Positions 1 through 5,976 of a DNA stretch of 8,583 nucleotides are shown one piece after another. The notes below the pieces were generated by a model. That model was not told the origin of the DNA and searched no databases. It was given only the letters and a program-made list of their open reading frames with translations. This stretch comes from Methanoregula sp. (GTDB lineage: Archaea > Halobacteriota > Methanomicrobia > Methanomicrobiales > Methanospirillaceae), in assembly GCA_022710665.1 (NCBI GenBank), contig JAKLGN010000019.1:5919-14501 (forward strand). Direction: 5' to 3'. Position 1 is the first letter of the stretch. The number at the start of each line of letters is the position of its first letter. The translations under genes were made by a program, and so were the position numbers.

Positions 1-353
1 TGGTTACCTTCAATGGCAAAGCATTCGATGCACCCTATTTTGCAGACCGGCTTGCTTTCTACGGCATGGGGGGCTTTGCAGGAATCCCCCATTTTGACGT
101 CCTCCATTTCAGCAGGAGACACTGGAAAGACAAATTATCATCCCTTCGCTTAGCCACGCTTGAGAAAGAGATCCTGGGTGTTCATCGTTCCGATGATGTC
201 CCCGGGCAGATGGTCCCGGAATTCTATGAAACCTATCTCAGTACCGGCAATTGCGGGCCGCTTGTACCCGTCGTAGAGCACAACCGGCAGGACGTGGTCT
301 CACTCGCCCGGCTGTTTTTCCACCTCCTGGAGGACCATTATGGCTGTCGCTGA
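1..353 (+). CDS. RNase H-fold exonuclease, YprB/MrfB type (3' part only)
   Basis: The reading frame is open from the left edge (first full codon at base 3) to a TGA at 351-353, so 116 C-terminal residues are visible and the true start lies outside the window. The fragment begins VTFNGKAFD, matching the ExoII motif (N-x3-F-D) of DEDD exonucleases. Near the end is EHNRQDVVSLARL (His93, Asp97 of the visible part), matching the ExoIII motif. A DVLHFSRRHW segment between them fits the RNase_H_2/YprB family. The ExoI acidic motif must lie upstream. The protein should be a metal-dependent 3'-5' nuclease acting on nucleic acid. Its last 14 nt overlap the helicase gene, so the two are almost surely co-transcribed and translationally coupled, as expected for an MrfB-MrfA-like repair pair. 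No TPR-like tail follows the nuclease domain. Methionine 22 of the visible part, at base 66, is internal and not a start because ExoII lies before it. Confidence 0.85.
   Translation, partial: VTFNGKAFDAPYFADRLAFYGMGGFAGIPHFDVLHFSRRHWKDKLSSLRLATLEKEILGVHRSDDVPGQMVPEFYETYLSTGNCGPLVPVVEHNRQDVVSLARLFFHLLEDHYGCR
329..334 (+). promoter_or_regulatory. Shine-Dalgarno of the helicase gene
   Basis: GGAGGA lies 5 nt before the ATG at 340, inside the end of the upstream nuclease gene. It fixes the helicase start and indicates translation directly coupled to the nuclease gene. Confidence 0.75.
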
Positions 354-2649
354 TCTGCTCCGTCTCCTGAAGGTCAACCCTACCTACCGGAACCGCGTTG
401 TCCATATCAATGCAGTCCCTCCGGAGGAAGCCCGGTACGGCCGGCTCGAAACCCCTCTTTCGCCCACCCTAGAAGCATATCTTGATCATAAAAATATCCG
501 GCTGTACTCTCACCAGTGCAGGGCTGTTGATCATATCCGTGCCGGCAGGAATGTTATCATCACAACCCCCACGGCCAGCGGTAAAACACTGGCATTCAAC
601 CTGCCGGTCTTTGACAAACTGGAGACCGATCCCGCTGCCCGTGCGCTGTACCTGTACCCGACAAAGGCGCTCTCAAATGACCAGCTGGCAACGCTCGAAC
701 AGATGACACGGTTTACCGGCATATCCGCCAATCCTGCAATTTACGACGGGGATACCCCGCAGTCAAAGCGGGCAGCCATCCGCGACAATGCGAGGATCAT
801 TGTCTCAAATCCCCATGAACTGCACCAGGTGCTCTCGTGGCATACGAAATGGCGCCTGTTCTTTTCCGGCCTGCGGTTCATCGTCCTCGATGAGGCCCAT
901 CGCTATCGCGGGGTTTTTGGCTCTCACATTGCAGCGCTTATCAGGAGACTGTTACGCCTCTGCCGTTTCTATGGTTCGCAGCCACAGTTTGTCCTCTCAA
1001 CGGCAACGATAGCCAATCCCGTTGAGTTTGCAGCAAACCTCACCGGCCAGCCGTTCGAACTGGTTGATGAAGACGGGTCGCCGCATGGCAACAAGACATT
1101 TGTCCTCTATAACCCGTTTTATGATGGGATTGGCGAGCGTTCCGCCCACCAGGAAACAAAGGACCTTCTCCTCTCCTGCGTCAGGGAAAACCTCCAGACC
1201 CTCTGCTTTACCGGTTCCCGGAAGATGGCGGAACTGGTAACGCTCTGGGCACGGGAGGATGCCCGTCACGTATCAAATCGCCTCGAAGAGGCCATATCCG
1301 CGTACCGTGCAGGGTATCTCCCTGAGGAGCGGAGGGCGCTTGAACACCAGCTGAAAACAGGAATGATGAAAGGAATCGTTTCGACCAACGCGCTCGAGCT
1401 TGGGATCGACATAGGGTCTCTGGATGCGGTGATCATTTCCGGCTATCCCGGTACCATGATGTCGACGCGACAGCAGGCAGGTCGCGCCGGAAGAAACGGG
1501 ACGGAATCCCTGGCAGTCCTCGTAGGCATGGCAAATCCTCTTGACCAGTACTTCATGAACCACCCGGACCGTTTTTTTTCCCGGTCGCACGAACATGCAA
1601 TTGTCGACACGTCCAATCCCTACATCGTATCCGGTCACCTGCTCTGTGCCGCCGCGGAACTTCCTGTGGATGAGTCCGCGGATACGATTTTCTTCGGAGA
1701 TTCTCTTCCAGGTCTGCTCGCAAATCTTGCAACACACGACCTCGTACGGAAGACTGCACGGGGGTGGGTCTATTCCGGCCGGGGCCGTGCAACGGCAGCG
1801 GTCCAGCTGGATGGCATACCCGGCCCGACATTCCGAATCCTCTGCAAGGGGAAACTGCTCGAAACTATGGACCCGGGGCAGGCATTCCGTGAAGCCCATA
1901 AGGGAGCCATCATGCTCCACCAGGGTGTGACCTACGTGGTGAACGAGATGGACCTGGAAACGCATACTGTTCGTGTATCGGAAACCGATGTTGATTATTA
2001 TACCCAGCCCCTCAAGGATGTCAGCCTCAACGTGATCGAAACGATCGAGAGCCGGCTGGTCAATGGTATGAAATGTGCGTTTGGCGAGGTGGATGTAACG
2101 GAAACAATAACCGGGTACAAAATCAAGCGCAAAGATACCATCATCGGCGTGGAATCTCTCAATCTTCCCCCGCTGACCTTCCGGACAAAAGCGTTCTGGA
2201 TTGTTCCCCCGGACCAAATCGGAAAGAACGTCAACGCGATCGAGCGCGATCTTGCCGGTGGTCTTCATGGCGCAGAACACGCTATCATCGCACTCATGCC
2301 CCTGCATGTCATGTGCGACCGGTGGGATATCGGGGGGCTCTCTTCACCCATGTTTGGCGAGAACGGGGAACCGGTAATTTTTGTCTACGATGCGTATGAG
2401 GGAGGCATCGGTCTTGCCGAAAAGGCGTATGAGGTACTCCCGGCCCTGCTCTCCAGTGCTCATGAACTGGTGCGGGACTGCACATGCGAGAAAGGGTGTC
2501 CGTCGTGCATTTATTCCCCAAAATGCGGGAATGACAACCAGCCGCTTGATAAAGAGGCGACAATTCTTATTCTCGGGGAATTCTGCCATGAACCCGCGAA
2601 AACGGAACCTGCCAGGGGCCCCGAACGATCCCCAACAGTATGCTCGTGA
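340..2649 (+). CDS. DEAH-type SF2 helicase with DUF1998 zinc region (YprA/MrfA-like)
   Basis: This 769-residue protein shows the full SF2 helicase motif set. These are a Q-like YSHQ (56-59), Walker A TPTASGKT (76-83), Ia YPTKALSNDQ (106-115), DEAH (184-187), STAT (220-223), motif V STNALELGIDIG (348-359) and motif VI QQAGRAGR (378-385). The C-terminal DUF1998 region has DAYEGGIGLAE (684-694) followed by Cys714, Cys716, Cys720, Cys723 and Cys729, a cluster that in MrfA binds zinc. MrfA proteins are ATP-dependent 3'-5' DNA helicases. B. subtilis MrfA works with the MrfB nuclease in mitomycin C damage repair, and the length here is close to the bacterial protein. The overlapping upstream nuclease gene supports the same pairing. 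The start at 340 is set by the GGAGGA sequence. The last 20 or so residues look like an unconserved tail. A general helicase role is certain; the exact lesion repaired in archaea is inferred. Confidence 0.92.
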   Translation: MAVADLLRLLKVNPTYRNRVVHINAVPPEEARYGRLETPLSPTLEAYLDHKNIRLYSHQCRAVDHIRAGRNVIITTPTASGKTLAFNLPVFDKLETDPAARALYLYPTKALSNDQLATLEQMTRFTGISANPAIYDGDTPQSKRAAIRDNARIIVSNPHELHQVLSWHTKWRLFFSGLRFIVLDEAHRYRGVFGSHIAALIRRLLRLCRFYGSQPQFVLSTATIANPVEFAANLTGQPFELVDEDGSPHGNKTFVLYNPFYDGIGERSAHQETKDLLLSCVRENLQTLCFTGSRKMAELVTLWAREDARHVSNRLEEAISAYRAGYLPEERRALEHQLKTGMMKGIVSTNALELGIDIGSLDAVIISGYPGTMMSTRQQAGRAGRNGTESLAVLVGMANPLDQYFMNHPDRFFSRSHEHAIVDTSNPYIVSGHLLCAAAELPVDESADTIFFGDSLPGLLANLATHDLVRKTARGWVYSGRGRATAAVQLDGIPGPTFRILCKGKLLETMDPGQAFREAHKGAIMLHQGVTYVVNEMDLETHTVRVSETDVDYYTQPLKDVSLNVIETIESRLVNGMKCAFGEVDVTETITGYKIKRKDTIIGVESLNLPPLTFRTKAFWIVPPDQIGKNVNAIERDLAGGLHGAEHAIIALMPLHVMCDRWDIGGLSSPMFGENGEPVIFVYDAYEGGIGLAEKAYEVLPALLSSAHELVRDCTCEKGCPSCIYSPKCGNDNQPLDKEATILILGEFCHEPAKTEPARGPERSPTVCS

Positions 2650-2660
2650 AACGGTCCCGC

Positions 2661-2894
2661 TTAATCCCCCAGTACAACCCGCTCTTCCGGCCCTGGAGCA
2701 TCCTCTTCGAAAATAAAGAGATCATCGATTTTTGTATGCAAAGCCCGGGCTGTATCGTGGGCAAGTTTGAGCGATGGATTATATTTTCCCTGTTCAAGGA
2801 AGACGATGGTCTCTCTCCTGACCCCCACAATTTTTGCAAGGTCCCCCTGTGTGAGGTTCATGCGGGTTCGATATTCCTTAATCCTGGTCTGCAT
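2661..2894 (-). CDS. Small Cro/C1 (XRE)-type HTH regulator
   Basis: From the ATG at 2894 this gene encodes 77 residues. The start [16 protein letters not shown] matches the usual beginning of a widespread family of roughly 70-residue regulators. Residues 14-24 ([11 protein letters not shown]) form the first HTH helix and 25-36 ([12 protein letters not shown]) the recognition helix. KYNPSLKLA and the DDLFIFEED end are also typical. An in-frame ATG at 2921 would add nine residues (MPETGFRDT) outside the family pattern. The 2894 start is preferred because GTGAT, complementary to the 16S rRNA 3' end, lies 3 nt before it. The gene follows the DUF2178 membrane-protein gene on the same strand, a recurrent pairing, and probably shares its promoter. 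It likely binds DNA as a dimer, and the repeated elements at 3369-3449 are candidate targets. It ends 11 nt from the convergent helicase gene. The regulator call is firm; its targets are inferred. Confidence 0.88.
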   Translation of the reverse strand: MQTRIKEYRTRMNLTQGDLAKIVGVRRETIVFLEQGKYNPSLKLAHDTARALHTKIDDLFIFEEDAPGPEERVVLGD

Positions 2895-2898
2895 AGTA

Positions 2899-2934
2899 TC
2901 ACGAAAACCGGTTTCTGGCATTGGGGGTGGTCAT
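2899..2934 (-). other. Possible 11-codon leader ORF before the HTH gene
   Basis: An ATG at 2934 is preceded by GAGGAT (2943-2938 on the minus strand), with the GAGG 5 nt from the ATG. This is a better ribosome site than any start of the HTH gene has. The ORF reads [11 protein letters not shown] and stops with TGA at 2901-2899, 4 nt before the HTH ATG at 2894. Ribosomes ending here could restart on the HTH gene. Alternatively, loss of one base in the C5 run (2923-2927) would fuse this start in frame to the HTH protein, so an assembly or sequencing error is possible. No homology can be claimed for such a short peptide. Confidence 0.35.
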
Positions 2935-2964
2935 GGTATCCTCAGCGGTTCTGGGAAAACCCCT

Positions 2965-3351
2965 TCACCCAACATCCCCTTTACGGAAGAGATACGTCTG
3001 ATACATAATTGCTGAGAGGGCAAGGACAATAACTGATACTGCAAGCGCATTCTGTGTGCTGAGCCTGAACAGGTTGAGGTAGTCCAGCCAGAAGAGCCCG
3101 GTCATAAAGACAAGACCTGTCAGCCAGGAATAGGTTATACCATAAGCACCGATCTTCTTTGATCGCTCATCCGATTCCGGGTCGTCTCCGTATTTCCGGT
3201 GACGGGAGATGCCGGTGATCAGGAATGCAGAACCGGCTGCCAGGAGCACGGTCCCGAAAATAGCGTCACCGGCAGTAAGCAGGATTGAGATAATGCCGCT
3301 CGCAAGCATCAGAATCCCGATAGCGATCCGATAGAAATTTCTCTGCTTCAT
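2965..3351 (-). CDS. DUF2178 family four-helix membrane protein
   Basis: The product has 128 residues and four predicted membrane helices, at about 6-26, 29-48, 73-93 and 102-122, with little else. The loop between helices 2 and 3 carries RHRKYGDDPESDERSKKI (50-67). This D-x-x-x-D-E-R pattern followed by a helix is what I associate with DUF2178, a family of unknown function in archaea and Firmicutes that often sits beside a small XRE regulator. By the positive-inside rule the basic N-terminus, the loop and the C-terminal RKGDVG should be cytoplasmic. The HTH gene starts about 70 nt downstream on the same strand, so the two probably form one unit. The ATG at 3351 has only a weak upstream GTGGGAT, giving modest support for the start. 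A sensory, immunity-like or envelope-stress role is possible, but the sequence does not show which. Confidence 0.82.
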   Translation of the reverse strand: MKQRNFYRIAIGILMLASGIISILLTAGDAIFGTVLLAAGSAFLITGISRHRKYGDDPESDERSKKIGAYGITYSWLTGLVFMTGLFWLDYLNLFRLSTQNALAVSVIVLALSAIMYQTYLFRKGDVG

Positions 3352-3368
3352 TGATATCCCACTTTTTT

Positions 3369-3384
3369 GTTATCTTTATCTAAC
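3369..3384. promoter_or_regulatory. Candidate operator copy A (GTTA-N8-TAAC)
   Basis: GTTATCTTTATCTAAC has GTTA/TAAC inverted ends and matches copy B at 14 of 16 positions. It lies between the TATA-like box and the DUF2178 start codon, covering the expected transcription start, so a bound protein there would block RNA polymerase. Confidence 0.6.
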
Positions 3385-3393
3385 ATTAATAGG

Positions 3394-3399
3394 TTATAA
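3394..3399 (-). promoter_or_regulatory. TATA-like box for the DUF2178-HTH unit
   Basis: TTATAA lies about 45 nt before the DUF2178 ATG. With the usual archaeal spacing of roughly 25 nt, transcription would start near 3371 and leave a leader of about 20 nt. The region is AT-rich, so other TATA-like choices exist. The position exactly between operator copies A and B supports this one. Confidence 0.45.
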
Positions 3400-3400
3400 T

Positions 3401-3416
3401 GTTATCTATTTCTAAC
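3401..3416. promoter_or_regulatory. Candidate operator copy B (GTTA-N8-TAAC)
   Basis: GTTATCTATTTCTAAC starts 32 bp from copy A and differs from it at two inner positions. It abuts the TATA-like box on the side where the TFB recognition element would lie for the minus-strand promoter. Confidence 0.6.
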
Positions 3417-3433
3417 AAACAAGCCGGGATAAT

Positions 3434-3449
3434 GTTATTTTATCATAAC
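3434..3449. promoter_or_regulatory. Candidate operator copy C, more diverged
   Basis: GTTATTTTATCATAAC keeps both GTTA and TAAC ends with the same 8-bp spacer and starts 33 bp from copy B, but only 11 of 16 positions match copy A. The regular spacing of about three helical turns argues that it belongs to the same array. It could be chance in AT-rich DNA. Confidence 0.45.
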
Positions 3450-3456
3450 ACCCCTG

Positions 3457-3465
3457 AAAAAAAAA
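3457..3465 (-). terminator. Oligo-T terminator, distal tract
   Basis: Nine consecutive T on the minus strand lie about 32 nt after the sepS stop codon. No hairpin precedes them, which is normal for archaeal intrinsic termination. Together with the tract at 3488-3494 it would end the prf1-argS-taw1-sepS transcript before the DUF2178 promoter region. Confidence 0.55.
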
Positions 3466-3487
3466 GAATCTTGCAGATAAATACAAT

Positions 3488-3494
3488 AAAAAAA
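3488..3494 (-). terminator. Oligo-T terminator, proximal tract
   Basis: Seven consecutive T on the minus strand begin 2 nt after the sepS TGA. As the first of two T tracts after the last gene of the translation operon, it is a likely archaeal-type termination site. Confidence 0.55.
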
Positions 3495-3496
3495 CA

Positions 3497-5080
3497 TCAT
3501 CCCGTTATTGTAGAGCGGACCGACAGGAAGACAGGACCCCGTACATCGACTTTCTTTTTATTGTCTGTGATAAAACGCATTGCGTATTCATCGATCTTCA
3601 GGTTGATGTCACTGGGGAGTTTTGCCATCTTGACCTGTACGACCGTTGCTTTACCGCACCGGGCAGCTTCTTCCACCCGGGCTGCAGCAAGTGCTGAAAC
3701 TGCTGAAAGATACGAGATACCGGTCGGGACACCATCCGTTCGCACCTGTTTCCACTTCTCGGCATCGGGAACCCCGAGCACAGACCCGTTGTAAACAAAG
3801 ACCTCGTTTGAACACGCCGGCCCGCAGAGTTTTGCATTCGATTCCGGTTCTTCAACAGTTACCTTGACTGGAGTACCGTTCATATCACCTTCCCATACAT
3901 CGAACGAGCAGGGTCCCTGTGCAGAGCCGTTTGCTGCAGCAACCCTGGCGATTGCTGCAGCGAGCTTCTTACCTTCAAAAGATACCGGCTCCTCGCGCAG
4001 GTAGATTGCCCGGGTAATATCCCGGTCGGAAAGCGTGCGTGGGAAGAACTGGGGATAGCAGAGTTGCCGTACATCGTTCCCGCCGTATGCGATCATCGCA
4101 AGTCGCTCAACACCGAGACCGAGGTTCATAACCGGGATACCGATCCCGTACTCGGCAAGTGCTGATGGGGAGTACATACCGAAGGTCGCCACTTCGACCC
4201 AGTTATGGACCGGGTGGCGGGCATAAACCTCCGTCTGCGTGTCCGGCATGTAATATTTTGAGCGCTTCTCATCCGGCTGGAAGCGGAAATCTGTATACCC
4301 GAAGGCAGAGAGGAGGGCTTCGCTTACTGCTTTCCCGTCTTCGATCGTCACATCATCCCCGGCGATAATGCACGATGCGGAATGGTACGTCATGAGTCGT
4401 GTCGGGCCTTCTGCCTGTTCCCGCCGGAAACAGCGATCGACCGAGAAGAGCCGGAGCGGTAACGGGCTTTTCTCCCAGACGGAACCGAGCGTCAGGAACC
4501 ATCCGCTCGTCATATGGCTGCGGAGGGTGGAGCGTGAGGATTCCGGTGCAAGCTCCCGGAACTCCGGGAAGACAGAATCGAGAATATGAACAACGATACC
4601 GTCATCGGTTTCGAGAACTTTTGACAGCTCGAATGTCAGTTCATCTCCATCAATTTCGGACTTTTTGTAGGCATGAAGCGTCTCCCGAAGCTTTTCCTCT
4701 GTTGCGGATGGCATTGCTTTTCCGAGAATTTCATTGATCCGGTCAAACCGGTCCCGGGCAATCCCGACATTAGGGCGCGGGAGGCCACCGAGATAGAAGA
4801 CCCGGTCAAGAACGGCCATCGCCTCAGGGCCGAACTGGCGGTAGATGTCCTTCTCATCGATGATAACCGGGACCTCCGCTTCGTCAAAACCCAGGGAGAG
4901 ATATGTCCTGCGCAGCCTGTTGATGGTGGCAAAGACCGGGTGTTCCTGTGCTCTCCTGTATACCCGGCACGGGTAGGTATCGGCATGGGATGCCGGTGTC
5001 AGGATCGATGGGCCTTCATGCCATGCCCCTTCGAAGTTCTCGTGTGCTTTCTGTTTCCAGTCCTCGGGATTGAATCTCAT
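3497..5080 (-). CDS. sepS: O-phosphoserine--tRNA(Cys) ligase (SepRS)
   Basis: This class II synthetase charges tRNA(Cys) with O-phosphoserine. A partner, SepCysS (not in this window), converts the product to Cys-tRNA(Cys). It is the methanogen route to cysteinyl-tRNA and, where CysRS is absent, to cysteine itself. The 527-residue length fits the family. Visible signatures are HMTSGW (189-194) and TYHSAS (231-236), matching the phosphoserine-binding segments, motif 2 [10 protein letters not shown] (212-221), Asn319 in MNLGLG, and motif 3 GLGVERLAM (321-329). The N-terminal [17 protein letters not shown] is also characteristic. The ATG overlaps the taw1 stop by 4 nt (ATGA), and GGAG at 5092-5089 lies 8 nt before it, so the start is secure. 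It is the last gene of the operon, followed by two T tracts. PheRS alpha is the nearest look-alike, but the phosphoserine segments rule it out. Confidence 0.96.
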   Translation of the reverse strand: MRFNPEDWKQKAHENFEGAWHEGPSILTPASHADTYPCRVYRRAQEHPVFATINRLRRTYLSLGFDEAEVPVIIDEKDIYRQFGPEAMAVLDRVFYLGGLPRPNVGIARDRFDRINEILGKAMPSATEEKLRETLHAYKKSEIDGDELTFELSKVLETDDGIVVHILDSVFPEFRELAPESSRSTLRSHMTSGWFLTLGSVWEKSPLPLRLFSVDRCFRREQAEGPTRLMTYHSASCIIAGDDVTIEDGKAVSEALLSAFGYTDFRFQPDEKRSKYYMPDTQTEVYARHPVHNWVEVATFGMYSPSALAEYGIGIPVMNLGLGVERLAMIAYGGNDVRQLCYPQFFPRTLSDRDITRAIYLREEPVSFEGKKLAAAIARVAAANGSAQGPCSFDVWEGDMNGTPVKVTVEEPESNAKLCGPACSNEVFVYNGSVLGVPDAEKWKQVRTDGVPTGISYLSAVSALAAARVEEAARCGKATVVQVKMAKLPSDINLKIDEYAMRFITDNKKKVDVRGPVFLSVRSTITG

Positions 5081-5976
5081 GTCATACGCTCCAGCACTAC
5101 CACTCTGCTCAGTTTGTTTTCATCCTTGAACCGGTATTCACAAGCATCGGCGATCTTCTCCGCAAATGACCGCACCTCCGCATGTTCCGGCATGTTCTCT
5201 CTTGCCAACCGGTTTCTACTGTATCCCAGATACATATATCCCTTTATTTCCACAAAACTTGCGCCAGAATCCTGCAGGATCGCGGCATAGCGTTCCGGGG
5301 CAAAATTATTGAATCCTTTGACAAGCGTGATCCGGATTGCAGACCTCCGGGAATGAAGGAGCCGGAGGCTTTCCTGCACACGATCCCAGGAGTCCCCAAG
5401 AGGTTTGCAGAGATTCATATATGTCTCCCGGTCTGGTGCGTCAAGGGAGATATACTGCTGGAAGGGATGACATTTCTCAAGCACGTCCGGGTTGGTGCCG
5501 TTACTGACTAAGAACGTAGTGTATCCGTTCATCTTGAACAGGTCAATGAGTTCCGGGAGCCTGGAGTAGAGCGTTGGCTCTCCCGAGAGCGAAATCGCAA
5601 CATGCTTGGGCTCGAGTGCCTCCAGCCATCGTTGCTCAGTTACCGTGTTGTCGAGCACTGCGTTGTAGCCGGCAAGGGCTTTTTTCTGGTACTTCCGGAT
5701 ACCGGCAAGTATGGTTTGCGGAGGGCATTCCATCTCTTCTTGCGGCTCGTGCTCAAAGGATCGCCAGCAGAAGAGGCATCGCTGGTTGCACCGCAAGGTG
5801 GGCGTCATCTGGACGCAGCGGTGGCTCGCGATTCCGTAGAACTGGTGCTTGTAGCACATATCTCCCCCCTGAAGGGCGCGCTTGCACCACATGCAGGGCT
5901 TGAGCGCCGCACTTGAGGATGGTGAAAAAAACTGGTATCCCTGCTTACGCAGGGGATTACATGGTATGGATGGCAT
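5077..5976 (-). CDS. taw1: 4-demethylwyosine synthase Taw1 (TYW1), radical SAM
   Basis: Taw1 condenses pyruvate carbons onto N1-methylguanosine at position 37 of tRNA(Phe), giving 4-demethylwyosine, the first step of wyosine synthesis. From the ATG at 5976 it has 299 residues. The radical SAM motif C-N-Q-R-C-L-F-C places Cys63, Cys67 and Cys70 on the SAM-binding cluster. Cys28, Cys41 and Cys54, spaced 13 and 13, match the second Fe-S cluster of archaeal Taw1. [18 protein letters not shown] and [16 protein letters not shown] are further family blocks, and the C-terminal [12 protein letters not shown] segment is typical. It lacks the flavodoxin domain of eukaryotic TYW1, as archaeal forms do. 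A TTG at 5985 would add three residues; ATG is preferred. The gene overlaps the end of argS by 20 nt and the start of sepS by 4 nt. Lack of a strong ribosome site suggests translational coupling to argS. Confidence 0.94.
   Translation of the reverse strand: MPSIPCNPLRKQGYQFFSPSSSAALKPCMWCKRALQGGDMCYKHQFYGIASHRCVQMTPTLRCNQRCLFCWRSFEHEPQEEMECPPQTILAGIRKYQKKALAGYNAVLDNTVTEQRWLEALEPKHVAISLSGEPTLYSRLPELIDLFKMNGYTTFLVSNGTNPDVLEKCHPFQQYISLDAPDRETYMNLCKPLGDSWDRVQESLRLLHSRRSAIRITLVKGFNNFAPERYAAILQDSGASFVEIKGYMYLGYSRNRLARENMPEHAEVRSFAEKIADACEYRFKDENKLSRVVVLERMT
5089..5092 (-). promoter_or_regulatory. Shine-Dalgarno of sepS
   Basis: GGAG on the minus strand, inside the last codons of taw1, lies 8 nt before the sepS ATG at 5080. 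With the ATGA stop-start overlap it settles the sepS start. Confidence 0.6.

Noticed and set aside
1273..2307. Long minus-strand open frame of 344 codons opposite the helicase gene
   Set aside because: It lies wholly antisense to conserved helicase motifs, has no recognisable domain, and is a usual by-product of the codon use of the real gene.
340..2649. DISARM-like defence system, suggested by a helicase with DUF1998
   Set aside because: In DISARM the helicase (DrmA) and DUF1998 protein (DrmB) are separate and accompanied by a phospholipase D-type nuclease and a methyltransferase. Here DUF1998 is fused in the YprA manner, the partner is a DEDD nuclease, and the neighbours are housekeeping genes.
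2661..3351. Toxin-antitoxin module reading of the DUF2178-HTH pair
   Set aside because: DUF2178 is not a known toxin family and the protein is a plain four-helix membrane protein. A membrane partner plus regulator is the more cautious description.
3399..3794. Plus-strand open frame of 131 codons starting in the intergenic region
   Set aside because: Most of it is antisense to the sepS 3' end; its start lies within the operator-like repeats and it has no ribosome site or protein-family features.
4673..5290. Plus-strand open frame of 205 codons across the taw1-sepS junction
   Set aside because: It is antisense to two well-identified genes, with no ribosome site or family signature.
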